Shown here piece after piece: positions 1 to 9,378 of a DNA stretch of 64,000 nucleotides. Each line of letters begins with the position of its first letter. Positions within the stretch are counted from its first letter, which is position 1. Origin of the DNA: JAGQYP01 sp041392305 (lineage in GTDB: Bacteria > Bacteroidota > Bacteroidia > Flavobacteriales_D > Crocinitomicaceae); the NCBI GenBank assembly GCA_041392305.1, contig JAWKMJ010000016.1:27046-91045 (forward strand). Direction: 5' to 3'. A model generated the notes under the pieces. It was not told the DNA's origin. It did not search any database and worked only from the letters and a program-made list of their open reading frames with translations. The position numbers were made by a program, and so were the translations under genes.

Positions 1-1
1 C

Positions 2-1360
2 TATCTCTGGACAAGTTCTAGTTCGAATGACTCCAAATCTGAGCAAACATCAATAGAAGAAAATTCGACAACAGAGATGTTGAACCAGGATCTAAGTGAA
101 ATTTATCAATCTCATACTGAACAATTTGACATTGACCCATCAAAAGACACGATTCTCATCACTGCAAATGGTAGTATCATCAACATTCCTGCCCATGGAT
201 TTGACACAGAATGTAAGTCGGTAAAAATCAAAGTAAATGAGATCGATGACCCAATCAAAATGTTCCAATCCAAAATTGATATGGGCTACGATTCTGCTGG
301 AACAAAATACCATTTCGAATCAGCAGGAATGATAGAAATCCGGGCATTCGGAGAGGGCGAAGAGATTCAATTGGCTCAAGGAAAAGAGGTGAATATTGCT
401 TTAGTAACCAATACAGTTGAACCATCATACAATCTTTATCATAAAACTGAGGATAATTGGGACTACCTTGGCGATGCCAACACAATTTTTCATCCAGAAA
501 CTATAGTTGAAACGAATCAAAACACCGAAAACACAGTTCAAAGCGAAAATATTGTTGATTCAAAAAAGGAAATAGTGAAAGTTGGTAAATTGAACCCCCA
601 CTACCCGACCTTTGATGTAGATGTGACTAGTCATAGTGAGTTAAGTACTTTTAAAGGACTTGTTTTTCAGGTAGACCCAAGTGAGCAGGACTTTCAAGAA
701 GACTTCTATTTGGTTTCTTGGGACAAGATTACTCTTGACAAAACAGAGAACAATTATTACATCAACCTGGCTCGAGGAGGAACTAAATACCGCTTCAAAG
801 TGAAACCTGTGTTGAATCAGAAAGATTATCAAAACTATTTGGCAAAAAATAAAAATTCTCAAACCTTTTATGATCAAATGTCCAACAGACAAAAGCAATA
901 TAAACAAGAATTCAAACAGCAAAATTTCGTTTTCGACTACGATAAAAAAGCACAGTCCTACATGGTTTCCAATGCAGTCAATCAGGAAGTAAAATATATG
1001 GTTGCGGCTAAATCACGAAGGCTATTTGGAGTGCAAACTCTAGGAGTGATAAATTGTGATCATGTTTTACCGGAAGCCATCAAAGATCAAGTTGAATTGG
1101 CTCAGTTTTTCTATAAAAAAGGAAATGAATCGATGACACCGGAAGTGACTTATGTTATTATTCCGGGTATAAACACCCTTTTTACTTTTGAAGGAAATGG
1201 AATGAAGTATTATGCTAAAGAAGGGAAGACGAAAGTCTGGGTCATTATCGATGGAAAAATTGGGATAGTAAATGAATCCCAAAAACAAAACTTTGAAACA
1301 GTTGCTTTGTACGACGCCAAACAAGGTATCTCAAAAATTGAAGAGTATTGTTCTAACTAA
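2..1360 (+). CDS. Secreted/anchored hypothetical protein (5' end outside window)
   Basis: The frame is open from base 2 to the TAA at 1358, so the true start lies left of the window; the first ATG at 77 is probably internal. The first codons read YLWTSSSSND, which would fit the end of a membrane or signal segment followed by a Ser/Thr/Glu-rich linker. A region beginning IINIPAHGF (about bases 175-490) contains SAGTKYHF and SAGMIEIRAFG. This is the pattern seen in Bacteroidota surface proteins that start with a 'GT.I.IPA.AF' beta-domain and end with a W-x-Y-L segment. The C-terminal half (about 660-1350) is Lys/Tyr-rich and unrecognised. Function is unknown. A rho-independent terminator follows directly. 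Confidence 0.7.
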   Translation, partial: YLWTSSSSNDSKSEQTSIEENSTTEMLNQDLSEIYQSHTEQFDIDPSKDTILITANGSIINIPAHGFDTECKSVKIKVNEIDDPIKMFQSKIDMGYDSAGTKYHFESAGMIEIRAFGEGEEIQLAQGKEVNIALVTNTVEPSYNLYHKTEDNWDYLGDANTIFHPETIVETNQNTENTVQSENIVDSKKEIVKVGKLNPHYPTFDVDVTSHSELSTFKGLVFQVDPSEQDFQEDFYLVSWDKITLDKTENNYYINLARGGTKYRFKVKPVLNQKDYQNYLAKNKNSQTFYDQMSNRQKQYKQEFKQQNFVFDYDKKAQSYMVSNAVNQEVKYMVAAKSRRLFGVQTLGVINCDHVLPEAIKDQVELAQFFYKKGNESMTPEVTYVIIPGINTLFTFEGNGMKYYAKEGKTKVWVIIDGKIGIVNESQKQNFETVALYDAKQGISKIEEYCSN

Positions 1361-1370
1361 GACAATGTGA

Positions 1371-1406
1371 AATCCCGGTTCAATGATCGAATCGGGATTC
1401 TTTTTT
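1371..1406 (+). terminator. Rho-independent terminator after the first gene
   Basis: AATCCCG (1371-1377) pairs with CGGGATT (1393-1399), the inner part extends through TTC/GAA, and the stem is followed by a T6 run. It sits between the convergent 2-1360 gene and the methyltransferase. Confidence 0.8.
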
Positions 1407-1423
1407 AGAGAGAATTAAGGTCG

Positions 1424-1990
1424 CTACTTATTCGAACACTGATAAACAAAAGCGGGAGGCAAATTGATGGCAGTGAAACTGATCTTCATGTTTCTAAAAT
1501 GTTTTTTCAGTAGCTTCTTAGCGTTCAAGGAATACTGAAACTGAACATAAATCCCTTGATCTGATAATAGCTTCTCAGAAACCCTCATGACTTCTTTTTT
1601 AATTGGCTTGGGTATTACGGCCAAAGGGAGACTACTTAGCACAACATCCGCGTGGTGGTAATTATCAAGATTTAAAAATTCCTCTGCTTTTGAGGCGGAA
1701 TCGTGAAATATTTTGACCCTTGGATCCTTTATTCTGGCAGCTAATGCATCATAAAAAACCTCATTCAGTTCAAAAACATATAAAACGGAATTTGAGTTCA
1801 TTCTTTTGATAATCTCATCTGTAAAAACGCCAGTCCCCGGACCGTATTCCACAATCACAAGATCTTGATCAAAGTCGATCCCAGACAACATCTTATTGCA
1901 TAAAAACCTAGAACTAGGAGCCACAGCACCCACTACTTTCTTCTCACTTAAATACTCCTTGAAAAATTTTTTACTTGATGCTTTTGACAT
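1424..1990 (-). CDS. Class I SAM-dependent methyltransferase (phospholipid/rRNA-dimethylase-like)
   Basis: 188 aa. A Rossmann SAM-binding motif I, VEYGPGTGVFTDEI, lies near residues 47-61, with an acidic FELNE motif II about 25 residues later and a SSLPLAVIP motif IV. Short proteins with this arrangement belong to the PmtA-like phospholipid N-methyltransferase / KsgA-like group, so the substrate is either phosphatidylethanolamine or unknown. ATG at 1990 lies 2 bp after the dihydroorotase stop, so it is co-transcribed as the last gene of the 5312-1424 operon. No membrane segment is visible. The fold is certain; the substrate is not. Confidence 0.75.
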   Translation of the reverse strand: MSKASSKKFFKEYLSEKKVVGAVAPSSRFLCNKMLSGIDFDQDLVIVEYGPGTGVFTDEIIKRMNSNSVLYVFELNEVFYDALAARIKDPRVKIFHDSASKAEEFLNLDNYHHADVVLSSLPLAVIPKPIKKEVMRVSEKLLSDQGIYVQFQYSLNAKKLLKKHFRNMKISFTAINLPPAFVYQCSNK

Positions 1991-1992
1991 TT

Positions 1993-3252
1993 TTATTTTT
2001 GCAGTGATAATACTCCTTTATTGATCAATCCGATGGCTTTACCTTTAAGTTTTTGCCCCAATAAAGGTGAATTCTGTGATAAACTAATATTTGATTCTTT
2101 TGTGTATTCCCATTCCAAGTCTGGAACGAAAAAAGTTAAGTTGGCATCCACACCTTCTTTGATTTCTGGTGCTTCCATTCCTAAAACTCTCCTTGGATTC
2201 TTCGTAAAGGTATCGATGATTTTGTCCAACTGATCTACTCCAAACACATCTAAAACAGAGGAAAAGAATGTCTGAATCCCTATGATTCCAAATTCCGCCA
2301 AATCAAATTCCAAATCCTTAGACTCTTTATCCTGAGGATTGTGATCCGAGCAAATACAATCAATAGAACCATCTAAAACACCTTTTTTAAGGGCATCCTG
2401 ATCTTTTTTTCCTCGAAGTGGAGGAAATATTTTCAGATTGGAATCAAATCCTTCAACATCCGTATCAGTGAACTGTAAATGATGAATGCTTGTATCTGAA
2501 GTCAAATTGGATTTTCCTTTTTTGTAATCCTTGATCTCCTGAACCGAATCAGCACAAGAAACTGAGGTTAAATGCAATTGACCATTTGTGTATTTCAGTA
2601 AATCAATATCTCTTTTTACTCGAATGATCTCAGAAATGTCCGGAATTCCTTTTAGTCCGGTGAGCACACTTGATTTCCCTTCATTTATCTGTCCTTTTCC
2701 AGCCAAAGAAGAATCACTTGCTAAATCAAAAATGACAGAATCGAAGTTATTGGCGTATAAAAGGGCTCTGTATAATATTCCTGAATTCAGAGGTTTATCA
2801 TCACAAAATGCTCGAGCACCTGCTTGCGACATGTCATACATCTCTGCTAATTGCTCTCCGCCTGCATTATCGGTTACCGATCCAATTGGAACGAGTTCAA
2901 CAGGTGATAAATTCGACTTGCCAATCAAATATTCTACTTGTCCCTTTGAAGAAATTGGTGGATAGGTGTTTGAAACAATTCCTACACCTGTGAATCCCCC
3001 GAATTCGGCCGCAGACAAACCTGAATCAATGGATTCTTTATGTTCCAAGCCAGGATCACAAAAACGAGCTCTCAAATCAAACCAACCTATGGAAACGTGT
3101 AAGTTTGGGTGTTCAACTACCTCATCTGCGTCTTCGGAAATTTTATCTTGAATAGAAATGATTTTTCCATTTTCAATAAGAATATCTTTTATCCGACCTT
3201 TGTATTCCGATTCGTTATCGACAATTTTGGCTTGTCTAACTAAGATTTTCAT
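1993..3252 (-). CDS. Dihydroorotase-family protein lacking the HxH metal motif
   Basis: 419 aa, the usual length for class I dihydroorotases/amidohydrolases. Conserved landmarks are DPGLEHKESIDSG (66-78), a PPLRGKKDQDAL segment and SDHNPQ near residue 308. The canonical D-x-H-x-H-x-R zinc site is replaced: D59-L60-R61-A62-R63-F64-C65, so both histidines are arginine. A later conserved histidine of the LH-x-x-HxS motif is also changed (LHLTSVS). It may be a PyrC'-type non-catalytic homologue that partners aspartate carbamoyltransferase, or a divergent enzyme. ATG overlaps the stop of the BatA-like gene (ATGA), showing translational coupling. Confidence 0.8.
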   Translation of the reverse strand: MKILVRQAKIVDNESEYKGRIKDILIENGKIISIQDKISEDADEVVEHPNLHVSIGWFDLRARFCDPGLEHKESIDSGLSAAEFGGFTGVGIVSNTYPPISSKGQVEYLIGKSNLSPVELVPIGSVTDNAGGEQLAEMYDMSQAGARAFCDDKPLNSGILYRALLYANNFDSVIFDLASDSSLAGKGQINEGKSSVLTGLKGIPDISEIIRVKRDIDLLKYTNGQLHLTSVSCADSVQEIKDYKKGKSNLTSDTSIHHLQFTDTDVEGFDSNLKIFPPLRGKKDQDALKKGVLDGSIDCICSDHNPQDKESKDLEFDLAEFGIIGIQTFFSSVLDVFGVDQLDKIIDTFTKNPRRVLGMEAPEIKEGVDANLTFFVPDLEWEYTKESNISLSQNSPLLGQKLKGKAIGLINKGVLSLQK

Positions 3253-5312
3253 GTACGCGTTTTCAAAAATTTAATCAGAAGGATCTCAATAAGAATAAAG
3301 ATCAGTCCCAAAATTAACAGAATTCTCCAGTATTCCTTTGATTTATTTAATTCAATTTTGAAATTATCTGAACTTTCTTTGACATCGATAAAATCCTTTA
3401 TCCCAATTCCTTTTTCTTTCAGTGCCTTTTCAATTTCATCCTTAGAATAAAACTCCAGAATAGACTCATCTCGATTAAAATTCAAAGCAATTTTCCCTAG
3501 CATTTCATCCGCCTTGATTACATTGAAATATCCCTGAACCAATTCTGTTGTTGCCTCCCCTTGTCCCAAGTAGATCATTTCTTCATTCCAGCGCTTCTGA
3601 GACATTGGAATAATATCAATCCCTTCTTTTTGATTAACCAAATGAGCAGGATCCTGACTACCACTATTGCAAGGAAAACGATATTGCTCTTGATCTCCAA
3701 TAAAGGCAAAAAGAGGGTTACTTCTCACACTCATTTCTCCTATTCTTAGAAAGATTCCAATAAAAATCGAATGCTTAGGAAAATTGGAAAAAGACTCTTC
3801 CAAAGGAACGGAAGAGAGATATATTCGTCCTGGACCTGACATTTTTCTTACAAAAAAAGGTTTCCCATTGGAGAAATCTATCAAAGAAACAAAATCAGAA
3901 GCTGAGTTAGTATTGATCTCGTAATGCCTAGTTACTTCAGGTAAATTCAAGTTTCTAGGAATTCGCTTAAAAACCCCATTAAATAGAGCATCTTCTGCAT
4001 TTAATTTTGATAATCGGGATGTCGAGGAATCTCTTTTAGCCAAAATGGGCATTTCAAGTACTTGCAGTAGTTCGTTTATCGAATTAAATTGTGGGTTTTT
4101 GCCTGGAATTAATGCAATACTTCCTCCATTATTATAAAATTCCTGAAGGTTTTTGATGAGACCTGAGGAAACAGATTCTATGTTATTCAAAATAACCAAA
4201 TCATTCTTGAATAATTCGTCTTGACTCACCGTCTGGATATTCTCTGAAGTTACTTTGTAGTAAGTATCTAATCCATAAAGCTTTTCTAGATATTTTGGAG
4301 CAGAAACATTTCCATTAAGAATCAGAACTTTTACATTTTCAAGAATTTCATAAGTAAAATAGAGTTCGTCATCATAGAAAATTTGAGAATCTTCCACCTT
4401 TACTTTTCCGGTTCGAACGCCTATACCCTTAGCATCTGTAAAACCAAATGTCTCAACAACGAATGAATTGGCAAGAATGTCCACATTTGTTTCGCGGCTG
4501 TTGTCTTCCGTTTCCAAACTCACTTGAACCGAAGTTAAATCTTCATTTGACGAATTTTGGACTCTAAATTTCAGTTCCAATTGCGTTCTTCCTTTGCTCA
4601 AAGGAGTTTCAAACCAAACCGAATCGACAAAGACATTGGCCTTTTGCATAGCATTCAATTTCAGAACACTTACATTACCTTCCTCTCGAATCTCCTCAAA
4701 ATCAGAAGAAGTTTTCTGAAAATCTGAAATCCAATAAAAATGAAGATTGGCCTCTCCTTCTACTCTCTCCTTTTTTAAAGCTTCATTCTGAAAACTATAG
4801 ACAGAGGAAAGCGTTCTATACACTGGACTAGACTGAATTTTATAAACCTCGTCGATCGCCTCTTGCTTAGACAAAATACGCCTCTGCTCCCCAGCCAAGT
4901 TATTCGATATTATCTGAAAACGATCATTATTGGTATACGAATTAATAATACTCTCCGCATATTCTTTCCCCATATTCAAAAGGTCTCCACTTTCCCCAAT
5001 GGCATTCATGGAAAAAGAATTATCAACGTAAATAGAAACGATATTGGTGAGTTGAATATCTTCTTTTGCATCCTCCGGAATATAAGGCTTGGCAAATGCT
5101 AAGATCAGAAAAGACCAGGCTAGAAGTCTGGCAAACAAAATCAATAAATGCTTTAGTTTTGATCTGGATTTTGTTTCTTCTTTCACCTCCTTTAGAAAGG
5201 AAATGTTGGAAAAATAAACCGTCTTAAATTTCCTGAAATTGAAAAGATGAATAAGGATCGGAATGATCAGAATGAAAAAGGTCCATAAAAATTCCGGATA
5301 TGCAAATTTCAT
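3249..5312 (-). CDS. BatA-domain double-transmembrane protein with VWA-like MIDAS
   Basis: 687 aa. The N-terminus has two membrane helices (about residues 8-24 and 54-75) separated by a basic loop with HLFNFRKFK, the hallmark of the BatA/'aerotolerance regulator N-terminal' family of Bacteroidota. A D-x-S-x-S MIDAS-like motif (DNSFS, 97-101) starts a von Willebrand A-like domain. A large periplasmic region follows and a final helix (about 662-682) ends in a short basic tail. It is the first gene of an operon with the dihydroorotase homologue and the methyltransferase. In the family, members occur near MoxR ATPases, but none is present here. Function is unproven. Confidence 0.8.
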   Translation of the reverse strand: MKFAYPEFLWTFFILIIPILIHLFNFRKFKTVYFSNISFLKEVKEETKSRSKLKHLLILFARLLAWSFLILAFAKPYIPEDAKEDIQLTNIVSIYVDNSFSMNAIGESGDLLNMGKEYAESIINSYTNNDRFQIISNNLAGEQRRILSKQEAIDEVYKIQSSPVYRTLSSVYSFQNEALKKERVEGEANLHFYWISDFQKTSSDFEEIREEGNVSVLKLNAMQKANVFVDSVWFETPLSKGRTQLELKFRVQNSSNEDLTSVQVSLETEDNSRETNVDILANSFVVETFGFTDAKGIGVRTGKVKVEDSQIFYDDELYFTYEILENVKVLILNGNVSAPKYLEKLYGLDTYYKVTSENIQTVSQDELFKNDLVILNNIESVSSGLIKNLQEFYNNGGSIALIPGKNPQFNSINELLQVLEMPILAKRDSSTSRLSKLNAEDALFNGVFKRIPRNLNLPEVTRHYEINTNSASDFVSLIDFSNGKPFFVRKMSGPGRIYLSSVPLEESFSNFPKHSIFIGIFLRIGEMSVRSNPLFAFIGDQEQYRFPCNSGSQDPAHLVNQKEGIDIIPMSQKRWNEEMIYLGQGEATTELVQGYFNVIKADEMLGKIALNFNRDESILEFYSKDEIEKALKEKGIGIKDFIDVKESSDNFKIELNKSKEYWRILLILGLIFILIEILLIKFLKTRT

Positions 5313-5429
5313 TGATGAATGCTACAGTTTTCGGTTTACCGTTCGAATATAAAACTTTTTATCAGTTGATAGAACTAATAATTGTTAAAGGCTAAAAAGA
5401 AAACGCAAAAATTAGAAAACTGGTATACG

Positions 5430-6302
5430 CTACTTGATCGGATATTTTTTGATCACTTCGCCATTGTCGCAATGCTCTATAGAAATACCATCAAACTCCG
5501 GCGTTACGGATTGTCCCATTAAGTTATAGCGTCCTATCAATTTGGGCAGACCCGCAGACTTATTATTAATGGAAATCACATCGGAATATTCCTCGACTCC
5601 ATCAAAATCCACCGATTTTAAACGGTAATAATTAATAGTATTTGGCTCAAATTCCAGATCTTCTACCTGGTAATCAAGTTGAAAGGAAGAGTTACCTGCC
5701 CCATTTACCAAAGTCAATGTTGCATAATCAAAACCATTGGTAGTTCTTTCTAAAATAAAATAATCGTTGTTGATTTCTGTTTCCGTTGACCAGTAAAGAA
5801 TGTTTTTGTCATCTATATTTTCTCCGGAAAATGACTTTAATCGAATACTCAAGGAAGTTACAACTGGAGGAACTGTTCCAAAAGTGGTTCCAGATTGATC
5901 TCCATCTCCTGCTTTCCATTCTTGAGAACCACAAATCTCGAGAAAGTTAGAATTTCCATTTGTTCCATTTGCAGTCATTAACCCACCTGAAGAAATTGCC
6001 ACTCCTGAACCACAAGGAAGCCTTAATTTTGGTCCAGTACCAGGAAAAGAGAGTGTACCATGAATAATTACAAAAATTGGTGAGCCGCAAATCCTGTAAT
6101 CCGCTTGTCCAGTAATTTCTACTATGTCACCACCCAGAATAATAATCGTATCACCACATCCGGGAACACCTTGTGGATTCCAAGTTGTTCCAATTTGCCA
6201 ATCACCTCCACCTGTACCATTTGAATAAACGATACCAGCATTCAATTCACTCCCAATAATTAAGTAAACAGTTACTAGTAAAAGGTGTAATAAATTCTTC
6301 AT
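5430..6302 (-). CDS. Secreted protein with short T9SS-like C-terminal tail
   Basis: 290 aa. The signal peptide (1-21) is cleaved near ELNAG. Residues about 28-145 are Gly/Thr-rich with regular cysteines (GCGD, RICG, LPCG, EICG), suggesting a beta-solenoid or G8-like repeat. Residues about 150-245 form a beta-sandwich module containing LYWSTETEINNDYFILERT. The end reads YNLMGQSVTPEFDGISIEH...NGEVIKKYPIK. The same middle module and tail type occur in the neighbour at 6384-7310, so the tail probably acts as a T9SS sorting signal even though the classical YPNP motif is absent. Function is unknown; it is perhaps extracellular. Confidence 0.7.
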   Translation of the reverse strand: MKNLLHLLLVTVYLIIGSELNAGIVYSNGTGGGDWQIGTTWNPQGVPGCGDTIIILGGDIVEITGQADYRICGSPIFVIIHGTLSFPGTGPKLRLPCGSGVAISSGGLMTANGTNGNSNFLEICGSQEWKAGDGDQSGTTFGTVPPVVTSLSIRLKSFSGENIDDKNILYWSTETEINNDYFILERTTNGFDYATLTLVNGAGNSSFQLDYQVEDLEFEPNTINYYRLKSVDFDGVEEYSDVISINNKSAGLPKLIGRYNLMGQSVTPEFDGISIEHCDNGEVIKKYPIK

Positions 6303-6383
6303 CCCAGAATTTTAAACGCATTAAATATACAAAAGGTTGCTATTTGTACTTTTTTGACTACCTAAAGATAGGGTGAAAATTAT

Positions 6384-7310
6384 TTACTGAAATCTTTTTG
6401 TTGTAGATCCATCAGATTTGTAGTCAATGACGATGCCTTTATAAAGTTCATTTACAGGCTGACCAAGAAGATTCACGGTCCTTAAAACATGAATTTCTGT
6501 TTCTTTATTGTCAACTGAAATTAGATCAAATGTCTCTTTTTTGCCATCAAAATCAATTTGGGTAAGACGATAATAATTAATAACTCCTCTTTCATAATCC
6601 TGATCTAGAACGTTATAATGTAATTCCTGAGACGAATTGCCTATTCCTTCCACAACTTTGACCATCTGAAAACTTGTCCCGTCACTAGTTCTTTCCAAAT
6701 TAAAATGTGAATTATTAATCTCAGAGGCTGTTGTCCAACTAATTAAATTTTGTCCTTCTTTTTTTTCAGCCTTGAATTCAGTAAGTTCAATAGGAAGCAC
6801 CACATTACAGTCCACAGTGAAGTTTGTAAGTTTGAATCCTGAATAAACCACACTATAATCGGATTGGAAATTGAACATAAAATAAACTGTTGTTCCAGTT
6901 GTAATTGCTGGGTACGACCATGTAACTCCAGCACCTGCATTTCCAGTCAACCCCACTCCAGCTCCAAGAATATTAATCCAGTTCACTCCATCGTATGAGT
7001 AATACAGATACAAAAAATCGTAGCCATATTCAGATTCTCCGGCTATATCAATAGTCGGAATAACAGTACTTGCGTTGCTGCAAGTAAGATCAATTGGGCC
7101 AGAAGTATAATAACTATCTGTGAAGCTACTGTAACTATTATTGCAATTCGTAGTGACAGCTGAGCACCCCCCTCTCCATCTTAATACATTATCACTAGAA
7201 GTCCATCCAGGATTCACTCCAGGAGTCCAACTGTAAACATTCTGGCCATAGCTAAGAATGGAAAAGCTTCCTATTATAGCCAAAAATAAAATCCTTAATA
7301 GTTTCATCAC
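6384..7310 (-). CDS. Secreted beta-sandwich protein with T9SS-like tail
   Basis: 308 aa. The signal peptide ends at about residue 22 (LSYGQ). Residues 25-165 look like a jelly-roll domain (YLYYSYDGVNWINIL, SDYSVVYSGFKLTNFTVDC). A second module, SWTTASEINNSHFNLERT, is homologous to the one in the 5430-6302 product. The tail VNLLGQPVNELYKGIVIDY...DGSTTKRFQ resembles short sorting tails of Crocinitomicaceae/Cryomorphaceae proteins. ATG (7310) overlaps the stop of the upstream 87-aa gene by 4 bp, so the pair is coupled. Ligand is unknown. Confidence 0.7.
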   Translation of the reverse strand: MMKLLRILFLAIIGSFSILSYGQNVYSWTPGVNPGWTSSDNVLRWRGGCSAVTTNCNNSYSSFTDSYYTSGPIDLTCSNASTVIPTIDIAGESEYGYDFLYLYYSYDGVNWINILGAGVGLTGNAGAGVTWSYPAITTGTTVYFMFNFQSDYSVVYSGFKLTNFTVDCNVVLPIELTEFKAEKKEGQNLISWTTASEINNSHFNLERTSDGTSFQMVKVVEGIGNSSQELHYNVLDQDYERGVINYYRLTQIDFDGKKETFDLISVDNKETEIHVLRTVNLLGQPVNELYKGIVIDYKSDGSTTKRFQ

Positions 7311-7570
7311 TCCTCCTCTTTATAGATTAATATCTTTAATCCGTCCTCAAATTCTAAAATAAAATCTTCCGTTTTCTTACGATAAAAAGAGATCTTTTGT
7401 CTGATTTTAAGATCATTATACACATCCACATGATTAGGATTCTCTAGAATCGCAAAGGATGATGTATCTGCAGGGTTCGTAACGACCTTTTTCATTGGGG
7501 CTATTTCCTGCCCATAACCAGTTACAACTCCTGCTGTAACTAGCAAAACACTCAACACAATCTTCTTCAT
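7307..7570 (-). CDS. Small secreted hypothetical protein
   Basis: 87 aa from ATG 7570 (a TTG two codons upstream is less likely). A signal peptide of about 22 residues ends at GYGQ. The mature protein is about 65 aa, charged, and ends LIYKEEE. It has no recognisable domain. It is the first gene of a short operon with the jelly-roll protein (ATGA overlap), behind the promoter at 7627-7657. Confidence 0.6.
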   Translation of the reverse strand: MKKIVLSVLLVTAGVVTGYGQEIAPMKKVVTNPADTSSFAILENPNHVDVYNDLKIRQKISFYRKKTEDFILEFEDGLKILIYKEEE

Positions 7571-7626
7571 AGCCAACTAAATAAAAACAAAAAGTAGAAT
7601 CAAATTTATCCAACTAATTGCAAGTA

Positions 7627-7657
7627 CAAAGATAGTAAAAACTCCTGTAAAATCCAA
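7627..7657 (-). promoter_or_regulatory. Bacteroidota-type promoter for the secreted-protein operon
   Basis: On the minus strand TTG (complement of 7655-7657), 20 nt, then TATCTTTG (complement of 7627-7634) matches the TTTG/TAnnTTTG consensus. The expected start of transcription lies about 50 nt before ATG 7570. Confidence 0.6.
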
Positions 7658-7766
7658 CTATCCCCTTTGATATCAGTGAATTGAAATGAATTGTTAACAA
7701 CTTATTACTTTGATCTGACTTTTTAGAAAGAAAGACTTTAATTTTGATAAAAATGAAGCTTTAAAA

Positions 7767-9251
7767 ATGAGTCCAACACTAATATTATCAGTATTTATAG
7801 CCTATTTCTTTGTACTGATCGGTATCAGTTATCTTACCTCCAAAGGAGCCAATAATGAAACTTTTTTCGTTGGGAATCGAAACTCTAAGTGGTATTTGGT
7901 TGCTTTCGGGATGATTGGCGCGTCTTTGTCAGGTGTTACTTTTATTTCAATTCCAGGAACCATTTTAGGTTCCAAATTTACTTACATGCAGATGGCAATT
8001 GGCTATATAATTGGTTATGCCATCATTGCTTTCGTATTACTTCCTCTCTATTATCGAATGAATTTGACCTCCATTTATACCTATCTCAAAAGTAGATTTG
8101 GAGATTTTACTTACAAGACGGGAGCTACATTTTTTCTTGTAAGTAGAATTATTGGTGCGAGTTTGAGACTCTTTTTGGTGGCTGATATTCTACAAGTTTT
8201 TGTGTTTGATGCTTGGAATGTGCCTTTTTGGATAACCGTTAGCTTTTCCATTTTAATGATATGGCTCTACACTTTTAGAGGCGGAATTAAAACCATTATT
8301 TGGACGGACTCCCTACAAACGCTGTTTATGCTTGCTTCCTTGATGTTTACCATCTATCTCATCTGCAGTAATTTGAACATCAGCATTGGATCTATTTTTA
8401 CTGAAATTGAAAATGCGAATCTAGGTTCCTGGTTTCAAACCGACAACCCGGATGCGGGTAATTATTGGTGGAAAGGGATTTTAGGAGGAATGTTCATTAC
8501 CATTGGGATGACTGGTCTAGACCAAGACATGATGCAAAAGAATTTATCCTGCAAGAATATTGGGGAAGCTAAGAAAAACATGATGACTTTCAGCTTTGTA
8601 TTGTTCTTCGTGAATTTGGCTTTCCTGATCATGGGTGCTTTGCTCTATTTGTACTTCTTTGAACATCCGGATTCGGTATGGAGTTGGGCTCAAAATGGTG
8701 CTAAAACAGATCGCTTGTTCGCTACGTTTGCCTTGGATGAAGGCTTGGGAATGGGAATTGGAATCATCTTTCTTTTAGGTTTGACCGCAGCAGTTTATTC
8801 CAGTGCAGATTCTGCATTGACTTCACTCACCACCTCATTTTGCATTGACATTTTGGATATCGAAAAGAAAAATGAAGAAGAGCAAAAGAAAACCAGATTA
8901 CGTGTTCATGTTTTGATGAGTTTGATTCTTTTAGTAACCATCATGATCTTTTCTGCCACTGCTGATCAGAGCATCATATGGAAATTGTTTGGATGGGCGA
9001 ATTTGACCTATGGGCCTCTACTCGGATTGTTTTTCTTCGGAATCTTGACCAAAAGAAGAGTCTATGATCAAGCTGTACCCTTTTTATGTATCCTATCTCC
9101 GGTAATTATCTATTTCTTGAATGAAAATTCAAAAGAGTGGTTTGATGGGTATCAGTTTGGGTTTGAACTTTTAGGGATAAATGGACTGTTAACATTTTTC
9201 TTTCTATGGATCTTGTCTTTTATCAAACCTATGCAAGGGAATCCGGTTTAG
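7767..9251 (+). CDS. Sodium:solute symporter (SLC5/SSS family)
   Basis: 494 aa with about 13 hydrophobic helices, the LeuT-fold SSS layout. N-terminal landmarks are FFVGNRNSKWYLVAFGMIGA and SGVTFISIPG (about residues 33-66). The central segment TIIWTDSLQTLFML and the later GLTAAVYSSADSALTSLTTS (residues about 338-357, Na2-site serines) are typical of the family. Substrate cannot be read from the sequence; sialic acid, sugar, proline or vitamin types all exist. It stands alone, divergent from the 7570 operon. Confidence 0.85.
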   Translation: MSPTLILSVFIAYFFVLIGISYLTSKGANNETFFVGNRNSKWYLVAFGMIGASLSGVTFISIPGTILGSKFTYMQMAIGYIIGYAIIAFVLLPLYYRMNLTSIYTYLKSRFGDFTYKTGATFFLVSRIIGASLRLFLVADILQVFVFDAWNVPFWITVSFSILMIWLYTFRGGIKTIIWTDSLQTLFMLASLMFTIYLICSNLNISIGSIFTEIENANLGSWFQTDNPDAGNYWWKGILGGMFITIGMTGLDQDMMQKNLSCKNIGEAKKNMMTFSFVLFFVNLAFLIMGALLYLYFFEHPDSVWSWAQNGAKTDRLFATFALDEGLGMGIGIIFLLGLTAAVYSSADSALTSLTTSFCIDILDIEKKNEEEQKKTRLRVHVLMSLILLVTIMIFSATADQSIIWKLFGWANLTYGPLLGLFFFGILTKRRVYDQAVPFLCILSPVIIYFLNENSKEWFDGYQFGFELLGINGLLTFFFLWILSFIKPMQGNPV

Positions 9252-9324
9252 AAGTTTAGGATTGAATATTATTTCGCAAAGTTGCACTAAGGAGTCGCTG
9301 AGTTGCGCAAAGAAAATTTATAGT

Positions 9325-9356
9325 AACAAAAAACCCTGACCAAAATGATCAGGGTT
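9325..9356 (-). terminator. Terminator of rpmE2
   Basis: A perfect 8-bp stem, AACCCTGA (9332-9339) with TCAGGGTT (9349-9356). On the minus strand it is followed by a T-rich tract (complement of 9325-9333). Confidence 0.85.
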
Positions 9357-9378
9357 CCAATGTCTTTTCAAAGCCTTC

